Below, in pieces: positions 12,201-26,096 of a stretch of 64,000 nt of DNA; the first letter of the stretch is position 1; every line of letters begins with the position of its first letter. The position numbers were made by a program, and so were the translations under genes. Source of the DNA: Amaranthus tricolor (Eukaryota; Streptophyta; Magnoliopsida; Caryophyllales; Amaranthaceae); NCBI RefSeq assembly GCF_026212465.1, contig NC_080047.1:42938059-43002058 (forward strand), given 5' to 3'. The notes below the pieces were generated by a model. The model had not been told where the DNA came from. It worked only from the letters and a program-made list of their open reading frames with translations, and ran no database searches.

Positions 12201-15200
12201 ACATTATTAATGTCTCAGAATCTAGTTGATCTTGCTGGTTCAGAACGTGCTGCGAAAACAGGAGCAGAAGGTGTACGCTTGAAAGAAGGTTCTCATATTA
12301 ATAAAAGCTTGATGACTCTCGGAACTGTCATAAAAAAGCTCAGTGAAGGTGCTGAGAGTCAAGGGTATGGTCCTCTTTATTGCTGAATTTAATTTTATGG
12401 TTGTATTGCTTTTATTTTGAAACTGAAGGTCCAATAATTGTCTTTCTGAATGTGAGACAGCGGTCATGTTCCTTACCGAGATAGCAAGCTTACGCGTATC
12501 CTGCAACCTTCCCTTGGAGGAAATGCTAATACAGCTATAATTTGCAATATCACTCTCGCACAGGTTAGAACTTTCTGTTTAATTATCCAGTTGCATTTTG
12601 GTTTCTTGTGTCTAAAATTGTTAGTTGCTGTTGCAGATTCACGCAGATGAGACCAAAAGTAGTCTTCAGTTTGCTAGCAGGGCATTACAAGTCACTAACT
12701 GTGCACATGTTAATGAGGTGTTTATTCGGTCTATTATACTTTCGCAAATTGCAGTATATTTTGTTAATGCATAAGCTGCTTACACATCAAGTTTCGTGTT
12801 CTTCAAGACATCATGGGTATTAATCTTTAACCTAATGGCTAATGTTATTTGCCAGATCTTAACAGATGCTGCCTTACTGAAGCGGCAGAAAAAAGAAATT
12901 GAGCAGCTTCGTGCTAAATTGCAGGTTATCATTTTGTGAATATTCGTTTCTTAAATTCAGTTATTTATTTATTATTTAAGAACACGGCTTTTTTAAAGAT
13001 TCAATGGTCTGTTTATTTAGGCTTCTCCATCAGAACATCTTGAAGAAGAAATTCTTAACTTAAGGAACACATTATTACAGGTTTGATGTTATAGTTTCAT
13101 GTTCAAGCACGGGTGACAAATACTATTGCTTTTATCTAAGGTAGGATATTGTAATGTTTGGCCATGCAGACTGAGTTAGAAAGAGAGCGAATAGCTCTGG
13201 AGCTGGAAGAGGAGAAAAGAGCACAAGTGGAGCGTGAGAAGATGCTTGAACAACAGGCAAAGAAAATCAAGAACTTGAGTTCTATGGTATTATACTCAAA
13301 CAGGGATGAAATTCGTGATCACCCTAAAAAGGTATGCTTTTTCTAAATGACATGCTTTCTAATTGGTGAGGTTTTCTTTGAAGCAAGCATATTCTTATTG
13401 GCAGCAATATCATAACTTCTGGTTTCACCTTGCTCTCTAGCAAAAATTGCTGGTGTTGTATCATCTTATTTACTGAACTTTAGAATATATAACCACAGGC
13501 TGGAGAAATTTCTGGTTTTAAAAGTGAAAATCTAAAAATCTAGGCTTACTTTTGCTGGAGAATTTTCTGCTTTTAAAAGTGAATTTTCTGTGTTCCATTT
13601 CTCTAGTTTCAGATGCTAGTTTATGCAGATCAAATTCCTAATAACTTTCAAACAAGATATCATGCAATAATGTAAAATTATCATCATCATAATAATAAAT
13701 TACAGTCAAAAACAAAAACTTGAAGTCTTTTGCCAATAATGCTGCTAAAAGATACTTTTCTTGTGATTTTTTACTCAGATCAAAAAGAGCGTCCTGTTCT
13801 CCAGCTGTTTTGTATCATTATGTTAGGTACTAACATTTCATATGTATAATGCTATTCTATCAGCATATGATGTGTTTCTATCAGATAGTCAACAGCTGTT
13901 GCTTGACATTAAATGTATTCTGTTGGGGGTCTGAATCTGCGAGACTGAGACATCAACATTTGCATTATATTCTTAATCTGTTGGAATCAAGGCTTCTGCA
14001 TTTATGTACATTGTCGTATCCATGATCTGTTATGCATCTGCAGTTGCTATGGTGTACTCGATGTGTCTTGGTGTTTGTTACTATTCTCATTGGTGCTATT
14101 TCTGACAGAATTTTTTTGCCTACAATTTTTTTTAGCTTTTTCCTTGAGTTTTATTTACTTATATTATTGTGGTCTTTGATTTCCCAGGACAAGCGGCGGG
14201 ATACATGGTGCCCTGGAAAAGTCACACGGGAGGCTGCTGGAGAAGTATGTAAATTACTGCAAAATTTGACTTGTACACAAGACAGAATTATATACCATGT
14301 ATTGACGGTTATATTTCAGTTACAATTTAATTAGTCTGATTTGATGATACTTGAGATAATGTTGCTCATTTTTTGGAAATCTGCTTCATGGACAAATCTG
14401 TGACAATGTGTTTGAAATTGTGACCCTAATGTGGAAATTGCTTGATGTTTTGGACTCTGCTATTCATGGGGCATAGGCAATATGTTACATTTCATTTGGA
14501 AATGAATATGTTTATGTTACATTTCATTTGGAAATGAATATGTTTGAATTTTGGGCACGGAATGAAGGTATTAAGACTTTATATGTACTCTGTTCCAAAA
14601 TTTTTGTGGCCTGCTTGTGCTTTTTTTGGTTGGATTGCATACATTTATAGTGGCTTTTAAATTACTTAAATAATCCAATGTCTCATTTCTTTATTCTAGA
14701 CTACGGAAAACCGTGTGCTGTAAGAGAGGTGAGAAGAGGTGAAGACTGGTGAGCTCAAGACATTCACTTGTTGGGGCGATAGTTAATATTCATGTTTAAC
14801 AACTTTCTGAGTTGTTACTTTTGCAACATTGGTGTTAAAAAGTAGTATGCAGGGGTTGTTTGTTTTTTCTGGTGGCTGTTTCCAAGTCCATATAGAAAAG
14901 TTTTTGAACAAATAGATGTGTAGGGTACAAGGATGTGACTTTTCATTCACTACTTGGGGGAAGATGAAAAGAGCACGAAAAAGAGAATAATATTTCATGC
15001 TTCTATTTTAATTTAAACACATTTTTGTGCTCTTCTTGACCTAGCTCAGAGTTGGGATCCTGTAGCTGCATGTGCATTTATGGTCAGTCTTGATGTCTCA
15101 GATCCCTTCACTTGTGGAAACCCTTTTGTTGTTGAAGGTCAATATGGGGACATGATCATTTTTTTAGAATTGTTTGTATGTTTGACTTGTTTTTGCTATG

Positions 15201-18200
15201 TTTCCCTTTTTGATGGTCATGCCACTGCTTTAATTACTTATTGAAAGATCTTGCTTTTAAATCTATTGAATGATTGAATGATTTTGTTACACTAGGCATC
15301 TCACATGTTGGATTCAAGGGCATCTAGTATAACGAGACAAGAGTGTGATCAAAGACCTCTTATTCCTTTTGAAGAACTTGTGACTGAAAGTGAAGCTGTA
15401 GGTGATGTCTCTAGCAAATCCAAAGAAAATAATGATAAAAACAATTCAGGTGATTGTGTGCTTCCCGACCCATGTACCCTGCTCAATGTCACTAGCAGGA
15501 GAAAAATGCCACAAAAGAAAACATCCTTGCCTATGGTTTGTATTATAGTGATAAAAATTTCTGTTTTGATAAAACATCCACCCTTTGGCTGAACCACTTA
15601 TAATTGGCAACTTCAATATCTTTTCTAGGAGAACCATGAGTTACATGAATTGCAAGCAGCGTACGAGGATCTTTTCGTAAAATCTGAAATTCAGGTCTTA
15701 ATTTTACCTTTGTCCATTTGTTACTAAACTGAAGAGAATTAACAATTAATGTGTGGTTCTTCCTGACTTTATATGCAGAGGATCATGTATGAAGTACAAT
15801 TTGACTGTTTGAAAAGAACTCTGTCCGAAGCCTGTGCTGAGAACCTGGACCATTCCACTTGTCCAGATGACACTTCTCAATGTCGTGATAATAGTACCCA
15901 GTCATTAGATACAGATGCTACAAATTTGATTGAACAGCTAAGAGAACAGGTAATCTTTCTTGTAAGCTACTTCATTGAATATAGACCTGTGACTTGAGCT
16001 ATTTTCTGATATAACTCCCCACGTTTGAACCTCTTCCTGTTATATGACCAACTTACAAGACCTCATTACGCTTCTGATATAACAGCTTTAAAAGTTTGTC
16101 GTGTTTCTTCTTTGCCACATATTTACAACTTGAATATTGTGTGTATTTTTACCTTTTTGATGCATTCATTCAGATTAAGGTGTTGGAAGTGGAAAAACTA
16201 TCAAGTGAACAGAACTTAGAAAGCGTTGTCGATTTTGCAAAAAAACAGAATACTTTTGCTGCCAAAAAATGTGATGAGGTAACTATGTTTTAGTTTTCTT
16301 TGTCCTTAATTAAATATTTGATTAGTTTCTTAATTCTGAGATTTTATCTCTTCCTGTACATGAGAAAGGGAATCAAAAGCCTCCTAGTTTGGTTATGCTG
16401 TGCATACATATTTATTCCTGTCATTGGAAGGATTGTGTAGCATGGAGCTATGAAGTTCTGTTGTTTATGTAATTGTAGATTGCTGGTGAGAAACTAATAG
16501 TTTCACTGAATGAAAATTCTCATTTCAGCAATGCAGCTTAGATATTTTCAACTAATTCTGTAAACTGTTAATCTTTGGTCTGATCATAATGCGTCTCTCA
16601 TCGTGGTGGTGATAGTGATATCATGAGTCAGAACTCGGAAGTTAAAAAGGTGTTCATGATTGATGAAAACTCGTGTTGTAATGATTGTTCAGTTGATTAG
16701 GTCTACATTATGTATTTGAAATTTAGTAGCACAGAACAACCAAAAGCGCCACTCTCAAAACTTGTATTGATCCTTTTCTGTTTGAACTTTGCATACTCTG
16801 CCCCTTTTTTACTCTGGGTTTCCTTTTCTTTTGGCTGCTTGCATTTTCCCTATTATATTCAGTTGGTTTTGTGCTTTACAATTAGATATTTCCAGTATTT
16901 TGATATACTTTTATGCATGAATATTGGTTTTCATTAAAATTCTTAGCTTTATGAAGAGCTCCAGACTGCAAAACAGGAGGCCTTGGAGGCACGCAGTGAA
17001 TTGCGTCTAAGAAATGCTGAATCAATGGAGGTAGATATTTTTCACTTCTACATCTCTGTCATGATTTAACAATTTTTTTAATTCTTAGAAATATCTAAGT
17101 ATTGTTGCTCACCTTTGAAAATTCAGATTGCTATATGGGTTTTGCTTTGTTATTTCTATTTAGTTGAGAATTTTGGGTATCATATATTAATCAGGAAAGC
17201 AATTTAAACTCAACATCAGAGCTTTTATTGGAGGTTCAACAAATATGTGAAGAAGTACAAAGCTTGAGTCCTTTTTCAGAATACATCTCATCAGTCACTG
17301 AAGAACTTTTACAGGGCCATTCTTATGCACTAAAAGAATTATCTGTATGTACTTCTTGATTTATTCTATTCAATTATACATGTTACAAAAGTATACCATT
17401 GGCAAAGCTTTTAAGAATCCTTCATTAGTTATTAGAGTTTCTCTTACATCTTATATTTCATTAGTTATTGGAAAGTTTGATTTGCTTTCTTTTTGCAGAA
17501 TTTGAAATCTGATATATGTGAGAGCACCAGATTACAGAGATCAATTGTTAATGATCATGGAAAGCTAATCAGTAGTTTGAAAAATAAAATAGTTGAACTT
17601 GAGAATGAGAAGGTGAGTTAGCTCAAAGCAGCATTAAGATCTAAGTAATGAGTTATGACGGATTTCTGCTTCAGCAGATTCTAACAGAATTCTGTTTTGG
17701 TGAGATGCAGGTTATGTTAAAGAATCAATCTACCGATCTTCAGGAACAGCTGGATGGTGTGCGTATAAAGTCCCAGGACTCTGAAAAAGCACTTATGGTA
17801 GTAGCTTCTGTTTTTAACTTTTTATAGTCTCTGTTGTGGAAGTGTGTTTTGTTCCTCCATGAAATCGTTCTTTCTTGTGTCAGGATCTCTCGGAGCAGTA
17901 TGATGCAGAAAAATCAGAACTGCTATTTAATATTGAATTTCTTGAAAAGGAAGTCTATTCCTTGTCATCTTCTTCCTTGTCTAGAGAAAAGGAATCATTG
18001 AGGAAAGATCTTGAGAAAACCAAGGCCAAGTTGAAAGAGACTGAGTCTAAGCTTAAAAATGTCATGCAAGAGAAAACTAGACTTGAGGTTATGAGCTATC
18101 CCCTTGAGTTGTATTTTGTATTAGCATCCAGCTTTTCTTCACACCTAGGTGATGTGCTTTTTCGTGAGCAGGGTGAGAGAGCTAATGCTGATAGAGAGAT

Positions 18201-21200
18201 TAAAAAACTGCATAGTCAGAAGGCTTTTCTTGAGCGTGATTTAAGCAAACGAGATTCCCTTGCTGGTAGAAAGCGTGAGTCTTGTGTTGATCGCTCCAGA
18301 GCCATTGATTCCAAAAGGATAAAGGGTCAAGAAAATATCATGCAACAGACTCTGCAGGTAAAGAAACCTCCTACAGTATATGTAAATTAAACCATGTCAA
18401 TGGTGTTGGGCTGTGTAAATTGCGTTGATCAACATTCAACATCTAAAAAATATTATTCAAAATTTTCCACTATGAATATTGGTAATGCAAATTTCTTTGA
18501 GACTAGATTGTTTTTTGTTTTAAGATTAACATATTTTTGGAGCAACTAAATTAATGTGTAATGTGCTCTGATCCATTTATGCTGTCCATGTCTTGAATTT
18601 TTTACTGTACTTGGTACTTAAATGGTTACAGAAGCTGGAAGTTCTTGCTTGTGTAACTTTTACCTGCAATATGCATAGAATGACTGAACTATGGTAATGC
18701 AATTTGCTTGGCTAACTAGGCTATTTATAAAAATTTGCAAGTTACTTGCTCTTTAAGCATAAAAATATGTGCTCTGATCTAATTATGCTGTTCATATTCT
18801 AAATGTCTGCTTCACGTGGTATTTAGGATGATTACAAAAAGCTGGAAGTTCTTGCTTTTGAAATGGAAACTACTATTGCTTCTCTCGAAGAGGAGCTTGC
18901 TGCTGCAAATCAAGAAAAGGAAAAACTACTTGCTACAAATGAAAGTTTGAGTTCTGAAATTGAGATGCTTTCTGAAAAATTTGATGCGTCAAGCTCTGAT
19001 TTAAATGCATTGCAAGAAGAGCTCTTGGATCTCGTAAGCTTCTTGTGTCAAACCATTATATGTTTGCATGTTATGGTTTTGTTACTCACTACTTTTGCAT
19101 GTTTATGAAAGCCTTTGATGATGTTCTGAAAGGCGTTTGTCTTCTTCTGATCAGAGATTGAAGCTCGAGAAATCTGAGAGCTCCAACCAGAATTTGGAAA
19201 GCCAGATTAATCTTTTGGTTGAGGAAAAGGAAGAGCTAGCAATGGTAGTTTGTTTCAAATTGCACCTTAAATAATCAGAACTTACTTTTCTCTTCTTTAC
19301 ACTTTCACCCAACAGCGTATCTTAATTTTCAGCAACTTACAAATAGCCTCTTAGAATTGGAGGAGGAAAGGGCAGTGTGGTCAGCAAAGGAAAAAGCTTC
19401 TGTTGAAGCTATCAAAGAAAAAGCAAATGTATATAATGACGAGATCACTTCATTATCTAATGAGCTAGAAAGGGTAAGTTTTGAATGTTGTCTAAATCTT
19501 GTCAAGGTTTTCAACTATGTTTTTCAAGTCAACTTGAAAAGCAAATGGCCTTGGTTCATTCATGTGTTTTTCAGTTTTGAATCTGACCTGATATTAAATT
19601 TATTTTGTTCGTAGACCATGTAAGCTCAATCTAATGATAAATTTATCTTCTTTAGGTGCAAAATGAAATGATATCGTTGAAGAAGGAATATGAGGCTCTA
19701 CAACAGAGCCTGAAATATGCAGAGGAGCATGCAGAGTCAAAGATGAGATGCAGGTCTGAATCTTGTCCTGTGAATTCGCCATTGCAGTTTAAGTTTTCCA
19801 GTCATTACCTGTTCGCCACCATCATAGAACACCACGAAAAGGAGTTCACTTTCATCAATCACCTTGCAAATTCTATACAAACTTTAGTTTTCTTTTTTTA
19901 AAGAGTATCCGACTTCCTTTTTTTGCATAATTTACATATCATCCTCCACAAACTATGAAATAGACTAATATTCATCACTGAATAAAATACCACTTTGAGA
20001 TCTCGTTAAAGAGAAAAAGCTAAATAATAAACAATATGTAAAACCTGTTATGTTTAATTCATATACACAAGAGGGGTGCAATGCTTGATGCAGATTCAGC
20101 TTATGCATGGCACTTTCAGCTGTCTTTTTAACATGTAAAGAAATTCACCCATGTGGTTTTATAAATATTTTTTGCAGCATGGAGAAGCTAACAGAGATCA
20201 ATCAACTAAAACACGCTCTTGAAGTTGTAGTGTCTGAGAAGGGCGATCATGAAGAAGTTCGTTCCTTGTTTTATTCAAGTTTTACTTCTAAAGCTAAACG
20301 TTTTCAAATATTATGTGATATCACATTTCCTAATACCGGCAAAATATATCTCTCTTGCTCAGCTGTTCAAGTCAAAGCTTGATGCTTTATCTTCGCAGCA
20401 TGGTCTCAAATGTGAAGAATTGAAAAGGACTGAGGCAGAGCTGGCTAATCTTAAAAAAGAACAAGGAGATCTATTATGTCGAATAAAAGAACAGGAGCAA
20501 GATGCAAATTTGTCTAATGACTTGCAGGTTAGTTGATGTTACCTGGTCTAAAAATGTATTAATTTTTCAAAGGGTAATACATTTTTACTTGGAAGTGTGA
20601 ATTCTTTATCTGTTTAAAATAGAATTGCAAACGTGAGCTCCAATTTATGGTAGAAGAGAGGGACAAAATGAAAGCACAAATCGCTAAGATGCTGGAAAAT
20701 GAGATAGATATCAAACTTATGGGACAAAATTATGATGAGAAGGTGATATCGATCATTTCCTTCTGCTATATTCCCTCCGTTTCATTGATTTTGCAGCATT
20801 TTAGTTGCCTAGGCGAGCTTTTCAAAAGATATGTAGCAAACTCAATGAGACGAAGGGAGTGTCTGATAAATATTAGAAGTATAAGTCTATATTTATGGAT
20901 GCCAGACCCTAAGATTGTTTTACTTGCAGTTATTTACAGCACAACATGAAGCAGAACAGCTTTCAAGGAGATTAGCTGAACTGGAACAAACGATGCGTGT
21001 GGTGAGTGCTTCAAGAGTAGGATTTCTGTTTTAGTGTGTTTGTGCATAAGAACCTGATTTTCGCTTCCTGATTTATTTTCGCACACCTTCCTTTTGGTTG
21101 CAATGTTTTTATTTGCTATCATCTGTAAATTACTGATATAAACGAGAGGAGGGCTTAAATCAGTTCCGTCATACGTTTCTAATCTTTGCTAATATACTGT

Positions 21201-22329
21201 TATTTGCTGCATTAGCACATCAACTTCTATTGGTGTTTTGGGAGGAAAACAATTTTAAGGTTAATAGGAGTTTGCTTTTTCTTCTCTGTTTTGTTTCTAA
21301 AAGGAGACTTATTTCCCTGGGGCAACAATATTCCACTTTTTGTAAGATATGAAAGCTACATTTAGGGGGTGTTTAACAATTGGATGTCTTGGTTATTGGC
21401 TTGTTTGACTAGTTGATAATAGTGACGTTTTTGTTGGTTGTTAAAAGTTTCAAGTCGGTTATTTACTTATTTAAGCCAACTCTTTGGACATATTTGTTAA
21501 TTTTTTTTTGATTATTAGCTGTTATTAGATTTAAAGTGGGTCAAAATGTCAAAACCCAATGAAAAACCTAATCAAGGTAGCTTTTTGGTTTTGGCTTACA
21601 AGTTAAATTTTCAATTGGTTCAAAAGCCAGTTGCCATATGCCAAAAACCAGCCAAAAAGCTAACCGAAAGGTCATTTGCTAAACACACCCTAAGCTTCGC
21701 CTGTCAATTCGTAGCGTAGTCGTGCTCCTCTTTCTCCCCTCCCATACCTCATCTTCTCTCCTTTTCCATTTTACTTCCCCCCTACTTTTCTTGTAAGCAA
21801 CCAAACATAGAAAATCTACTTTCAAAAATGTTTTACAAACAACCAAACAAATCCTAGTGAAAAGTAAGACCTCAGTTCATAATACTAATTGCAATAATAA
21901 TAAAGGCTAAACTCCTACTATATTCAATCTCTATAATGTTTAGAACTATCATTATTAAGTTGATTAAACATGTTTTTGTATTTTGATTAACCCTGTTTCT
22001 AATTGCTTTCAAGGCTTGTTATCTTTGTGTTTGTATATACTGTCAAATTATTTCACAGCATTTACTGTGAGATTCTCTTTAATCCTTCTTTGATAAACTC
22101 TCATTAGGATAAAGTCAAGGAGAACATCGAGAGAACGAAACAGCGAATGCGACTCCGATCAATGCAAGCTATATTAGATGCGCTCCGAGAGAGGTACAAG
22201 AAGGCGACTGATGAGCAGGAAATCATGCACAAGAAATTCGAGGAAGCTGCCACTAAATTAAAGGATCGGTTAGCTTCTTATGCTTTAGAGGTGCTTAACT
22301 TGAAGAAGCAACTTGCTGATGCTTGTTAA
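8847..22329 (+). CDS. KIN7O: CENP-E-like kinesin, KIN-7 family (KIN-7O-like), 33 exons
   Basis: Microtubule motor, 1316 aa. An N-terminal motor domain (about 1-334) is followed by long coiled coil. Visible motor motifs are P-loop GQTNSGKT (78-85), switch I NLYSSRSH (187-194) and switch II DLAGSE (228-233). The start [14 protein letters not shown] matches KIN-7O (Arabidopsis At3g10180, from memory). Exons: 8847-8970, 9059-9148, 11145-11263, 11486-11599, 11707-11788, 11878-11945, 12019-12093, 12219-12364, 12461-12563, 12637-12717, 12856-12924, 13021-13080, 13170-13331, 14188-14244, 15296-15535, 15629-15694, 15779-15949, 16174-16278, 16947-17030, 17195-17344, 17499-17612, 17711-17797, 17884-18087, 18172-18357, 18827-19033, 19155-19244, 19333-19473, 19656-19753, 20178-20256, 20363-20527, 20623-20742, 20930-21001, 22108-22329. 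The 3951 nt close in frame at TAA. Every junction is GT-AG, and some coiled-coil junctions could be off by a few codons. Confidence 0.92.
9149..11144. repeat. Repeat-rich intron 2 of the kinesin gene
   Basis: It holds a 35-base T run (9172-9206). Two diverged direct copies of about 130 bp (about 9548-9680 and 10545-10680) share AAATGATTGAG and a later AAAAATACAT. Between them, about 9881-10535 has GC-rich ends (GAGGCGCACCGAGGCGCAAAAGG left, GCGCCTTACCCCTAGGCACGCC right) that are roughly complementary. That suggests an old inverted-repeat insertion. Boundaries are approximate. Confidence 0.4.
14481..14544. repeat. Perfect 32-bp tandem duplication in a kinesin intron
   Basis: Two adjacent copies around ATTTCATTTGGAAATGAATA lie in intron 14. 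Each unit also contains a short palindrome, ATTTCATTTGGAAATGAA. Confidence 0.85.
18562..18655 (+). pseudogene. Decayed duplicate of the exon 25 acceptor region
   Basis: This stretch resembles 18768-18860, the end of intron 24 plus the first ~34 bases of exon 25. Both have GTGCTCTGAT, then TTATGCTG, then AAGCTGGAAGTTCTTGCTT. In the upstream copy the acceptor TTTAG reads CTTAA, and the reading frame hits TAA soon after. It is a local duplication about 206 bp away whose splice site has been lost. Confidence 0.65.
20771..20860. mobile_element. Short Stowaway-like MITE in kinesin intron 31
   Basis: It begins TTCCCTCCGTTTCATTGA after TA and ends TCAATGAGACGAAGGGAG, so the two ends are inverted repeats of the Stowaway (Tc1/mariner) type. 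It is about 90 bp, with no coding capacity. Confidence 0.55.
21363..21692. mobile_element. hAT-type MITE in kinesin intron 32
   Basis: The ends are TAGGGGGTGTTTAACAA and TTTGCTAAACACACCCTA, near-perfect inverted repeats of a common plant hAT MITE class. The interior has the family's repeated AGCCAAAAAGCTA words. A clean 8-bp duplication is not obvious. Confidence 0.6.
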
Positions 22330-23524
22330 CTTTCATTGACTATATTTTGTGTATACTTGATTAGATATGTAGCGGAAAATAACTCATTTTAAGGGTCTAT
22401 TTTAGATAAGTAGATGAGTGATTTTGGGATGGGGTAGGTGATTCCTTTTGTAAATGATGATGGGTAGCTAAGAAATTCCATAAGTGAGTTTGTTGTTTAA
22501 TGCATATGATTAAACTAATCAATTGAATTAATGAAATGTAATTCTTATGATTATTGAGCTTGTGGTGATCAATTGGATTCAATCATTGGATCACAAGTTT
22601 CCCGTAAACTTACAACAATTATTGTATGAGACTGTTTCACTATGAAATGTATCTATATGGTCAATTAATTTTTCTAATTTATCACTTTTATTTATAAGTG
22701 ATCATTTTAAGGTTATAAGTGATCACTTTAAAACTATAAAAAGCATTCACTTCAATATTGTAAATGATCAGTTTAAAATGACAAGTAATCATTTTAAGTG
22801 TATAAAATGTGATCATTTTAAACTATAACTGCACTTTAAGGTAATAATTAGTCATTTTAAATTTATAAGTTATCACTTATATTTTAAGGTTATAAACGAT
22901 CATTTTAAGATTGTAAGTGCGCATTGGATCAACTCAATAAAGATGATCTTATCATTAGACCATCATTTGTGCATTTTTGTTAAACTTATGATTGCGTGTT
23001 ATTAATGAGTATTGTCAAGGTTATTAGGGAGAATATTTAGATTGACAAAAAACAATATTTTTTAAAAACAATTTTCCAAATGTAAATGAGAACTTGTTTT
23101 CTTTCATTTGATTTAATTTGATGAACGCTTTAGAAAATTATAGAAGTAGATGTAAACTTTCAATTTTAAAGGAAAATATTTGCAAAGAAATACAATCTAC
23201 CAAAAAATTTTATTTCATTCGATTTTCGTCAAACAAAAAAAAAAAAAAAAAAAAAAAAAAAAGAAAAATCAATATTCCAATAGAAGTTGATCCCAATTAA
23301 GTAAACACTCTTTCTTAGCCATGCACATATTGTCTTCCATGAGAAAAAGGAACTAACAATAAAACCATAACAAGTCATTTAGTTTGTTCATACCACTTGC
23401 TTGTAATAAGGCTCTAATCTACTTAAAATTAAGGCAACATTCCCATATTTCTTCTATATTTGTACATTTTTCAATTGACGTTATTCTAAATCCTCCAACT
23501 TTAACCATCTATATTTTTGTATTA
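22330..23524. other. Intergenic region between kinesin and GDSL genes
   Basis: The first ~250 bases are kinesin 3' flank. About 22620-22960 is a degenerate repeat of the word AAGTGATCATTTTAA, preceded by GAGACTGTTTCACTATGA; a relative occurs at 50780-51000. A 28-base A run spans 23235-23262. No gene seen. Confidence 0.6.
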
Positions 23525-26096
23525 ATGGAGATTGGTCATGTGATTCTTGTTCTTAGCATCATTCTTCCATCCCATGTCCATGGCAAGCTGAAAATTCAAG
23601 CCATATATCAGTTTGGAGATTCAATCTCGGATACAGGCAACTTGATACGTGAGGGTTCTAATGGAGCAAATTCACCCTTTGCTAAGCTCCCTTATGGCCA
23701 AACCTACTTTCATATACCTACTGGACGTTGCTCGGATGGTCTTCTCATCATCGATTATTTTGGTACTTCAATTTATCTAATTTATTCGTGCTGATTAATG
23801 GCGTATCTAGACATACACTTATCGTTACATTTGTATAGAAACAACTCAAGAATTATTATTCTATTTTTTGTCGCACAATTCTACAATAACTAGATTTTTA
23901 ATCTAACCAATATCTTTATTGACTTTTTAAAAACTTGAGAAATAACATATACAAATAGAAAAACATGCATCTTGATTTTTTATAATTTTTTTTTTAAAAA
24001 TTTTCATATATAATGATTTATTTTGTTGCAGCTCAAGCCTTGAAGTTGCCTTTTTTAGATGCATTTCTTAACAAAAATGGAAACTTTTCTCATGGAGTCA
24101 ACTTTGCCGTAGCAGGATCGACTGCTCTCAACACTGAAACATTGGCTGCAAAAAATATAATGTCGCCCATGACTAACAGTTCCTTATCTGTTCAGTTGCG
24201 TTGGTTTAAATCTCATCTATCGTCCATTTGCTCTCGTCCTTCAGACTGCAAACATAAACTCGCCAACTCCCTCTTTATCATCGAAACTGGAGGCAACGAC
24301 TTTAATTATGCATTCTCCCAATTTATGCCTATGCACTTGGTACGACAACTGGTTGATCAAGTAGTTCTAACCATCTCTAGTGCTGTTACGGTTAGTGATT
24401 TTCTTATCTATTGTCGTACAGAGTATATAACAAATTTTAAAGCTATACTTTTCAAATTAACTTTTTGATTTAATTTGGCACCTTGACACGTTGGGGTAAT
24501 GGCAGTACCACCAACATACAAAGAAATTAAAGTTGATCGTTACTTTTTGACTAGTTCAGTTGTCTAGTTTGACTAATTAGCAGCATTGACTACTCTTTTT
24601 GTTAAACTAACCATATAGGCAAGTGTTCAGAAAATGTTTGATATGATAATAAGTTGTTGGCTGTTTACTAATGAAAAGTAAAGCAAAACCAAAAGCCAAT
24701 AAAAAAACTACTAGAAAACTTGTTGGTTATGGCTTAAAAGCCATTTACCAAAAACATTTTTTGACTGTGTAACTAATCAATAAGCTAAAAGACAAATTGA
24801 AAAACTAGCAAAAAATTCATTTGCCAAACACCCACTATCAAAAGGCAAAAGCTTAGCTCAAATATTATGCGAAACACTATTTTAAATCAGCATTTCAACC
24901 TAAAATAGACTCTCGTATAAAAGGATCGAATAAAACATAAAATATTTTAAAGCTTCAACCACCGATCTAAACTTTTAATTGAGTTGATTGACACTTATAA
25001 TTACCAAGTAATACTACCCTTGATAAACAAATTATATATGCAATTCTGATCGACTTTTGATAACAAACATCGTCTATGCAATGCAGGAAGTAATAAGTTT
25101 AGGAGCGACTCGAGTCATCGTTCCTGGAAACTTTGCTATTGGTTGCATGCCGGTTTATCTTACAGGGTTTGAAACAAGTGATTCAATGATGTATGATAAT
25201 ATGAAGTGTTTACAAAATCTTAATGAATTTGCAATGTTCCAAAACAGCCGATTACAACAAGCTCTTGCTAAACTTCAAAAGCATAATCCAAATGTAACAA
25301 TTGTTTATTCTGACTATTTCAATGCTATGAAGGATCTCCTTCAAGATGCTCCTTCACATGGTTAGTTTCCTCTTTTATTACTTGAATATTGTGACTAAGT
25401 GGCAGAATTTAAAGGGTTGAATGTAAGAATAACTAAATAGGTGGGTGAGTGTAAGTACACTCTCTTCTGTACGCATACCTATTTAAAATTTTCATTTCCA
25501 TTCCCTATGGCCTATGAACGTGGATATGTATCTCAAGGTAAACCCCCCACACAATGAATGTTATTATACCCATTAAGCCTATAGCCTTTATTTGCTTCTT
25601 ATTCACTTCATATTGCGTATTACCAGTCCTATAACCGCCCTATTACTTCGAAAATCTTATTTTTTTCAAAAAATTTACCCAAAAGAGAAACTTGAGTAAT
25701 ATTTTACTATTATTCACCTTCGGTTTACCCCAATCATAGTCGTCGGGTATACTGTATATAATCTCATCCTTATACTAACAAAAAAGGCGTTTCCAATCAA
25801 ACCTTCGTAACAAATATATTTGCAAGTCTGCAACTGTATATAAACAAGTACACATAATTAATTGCTATTATTGATACGCAGGGTTCGAAAAGAGGAACGT
25901 TTACAAGGCATGCTGTGGATTTGGAGAAAATGACTATAATTATGACATGAGTAGAATGTGTGGAAATGATGGTGTACCAGTTTGTGCATATCCTCAAAAT
26001 TATGTGAGTTGGGATGGAATACACATGACTCAAGCAGCATACAAATTCATGGCCAATACCTTACTCAACAAAATTCTTCCCAAAATCTCCCATTGA
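23525..26096 (+). CDS. GDSL esterase/lipase, 4 exons, secreted
   Basis: SGNH-type serine hydrolase of 361 aa, predicted to be extracellular. Plant members cleave ester bonds in lipids or acetylated cell-wall and secondary compounds; the substrate cannot be told here. Exons: 23525-23762, 24032-24390, 25087-25360, 25882-26096; all GT-AG and in frame. Residues 1-20 look like a signal peptide (hydrophobic VILVLSIIL, then HVHG). Block I is FGDSISDTGN with nucleophile Ser33. Block II is NFAVAGSTAL. Block III is GGNDFNYA. Block V is DGIHMTQAAY with Asp335 and His338. All catalytic blocks and the length (family 340-390 aa) look normal. I chose the ATG at 23525 because it opens directly on the signal peptide; an upstream in-frame ATG at 23384 adds an unlikely leader. 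Confidence 0.9.
24619..24838. mobile_element. hAT-type MITE relative in GDSL intron 2
   Basis: Ends near AAGTGTTCAGAAAATG and TTTGCCAAACACCCACTA. The interior shares AAAAGCCA and GGCTTAAAAGCC words with the elements at 21363 and 27425. The left end is eroded. Confidence 0.45.
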
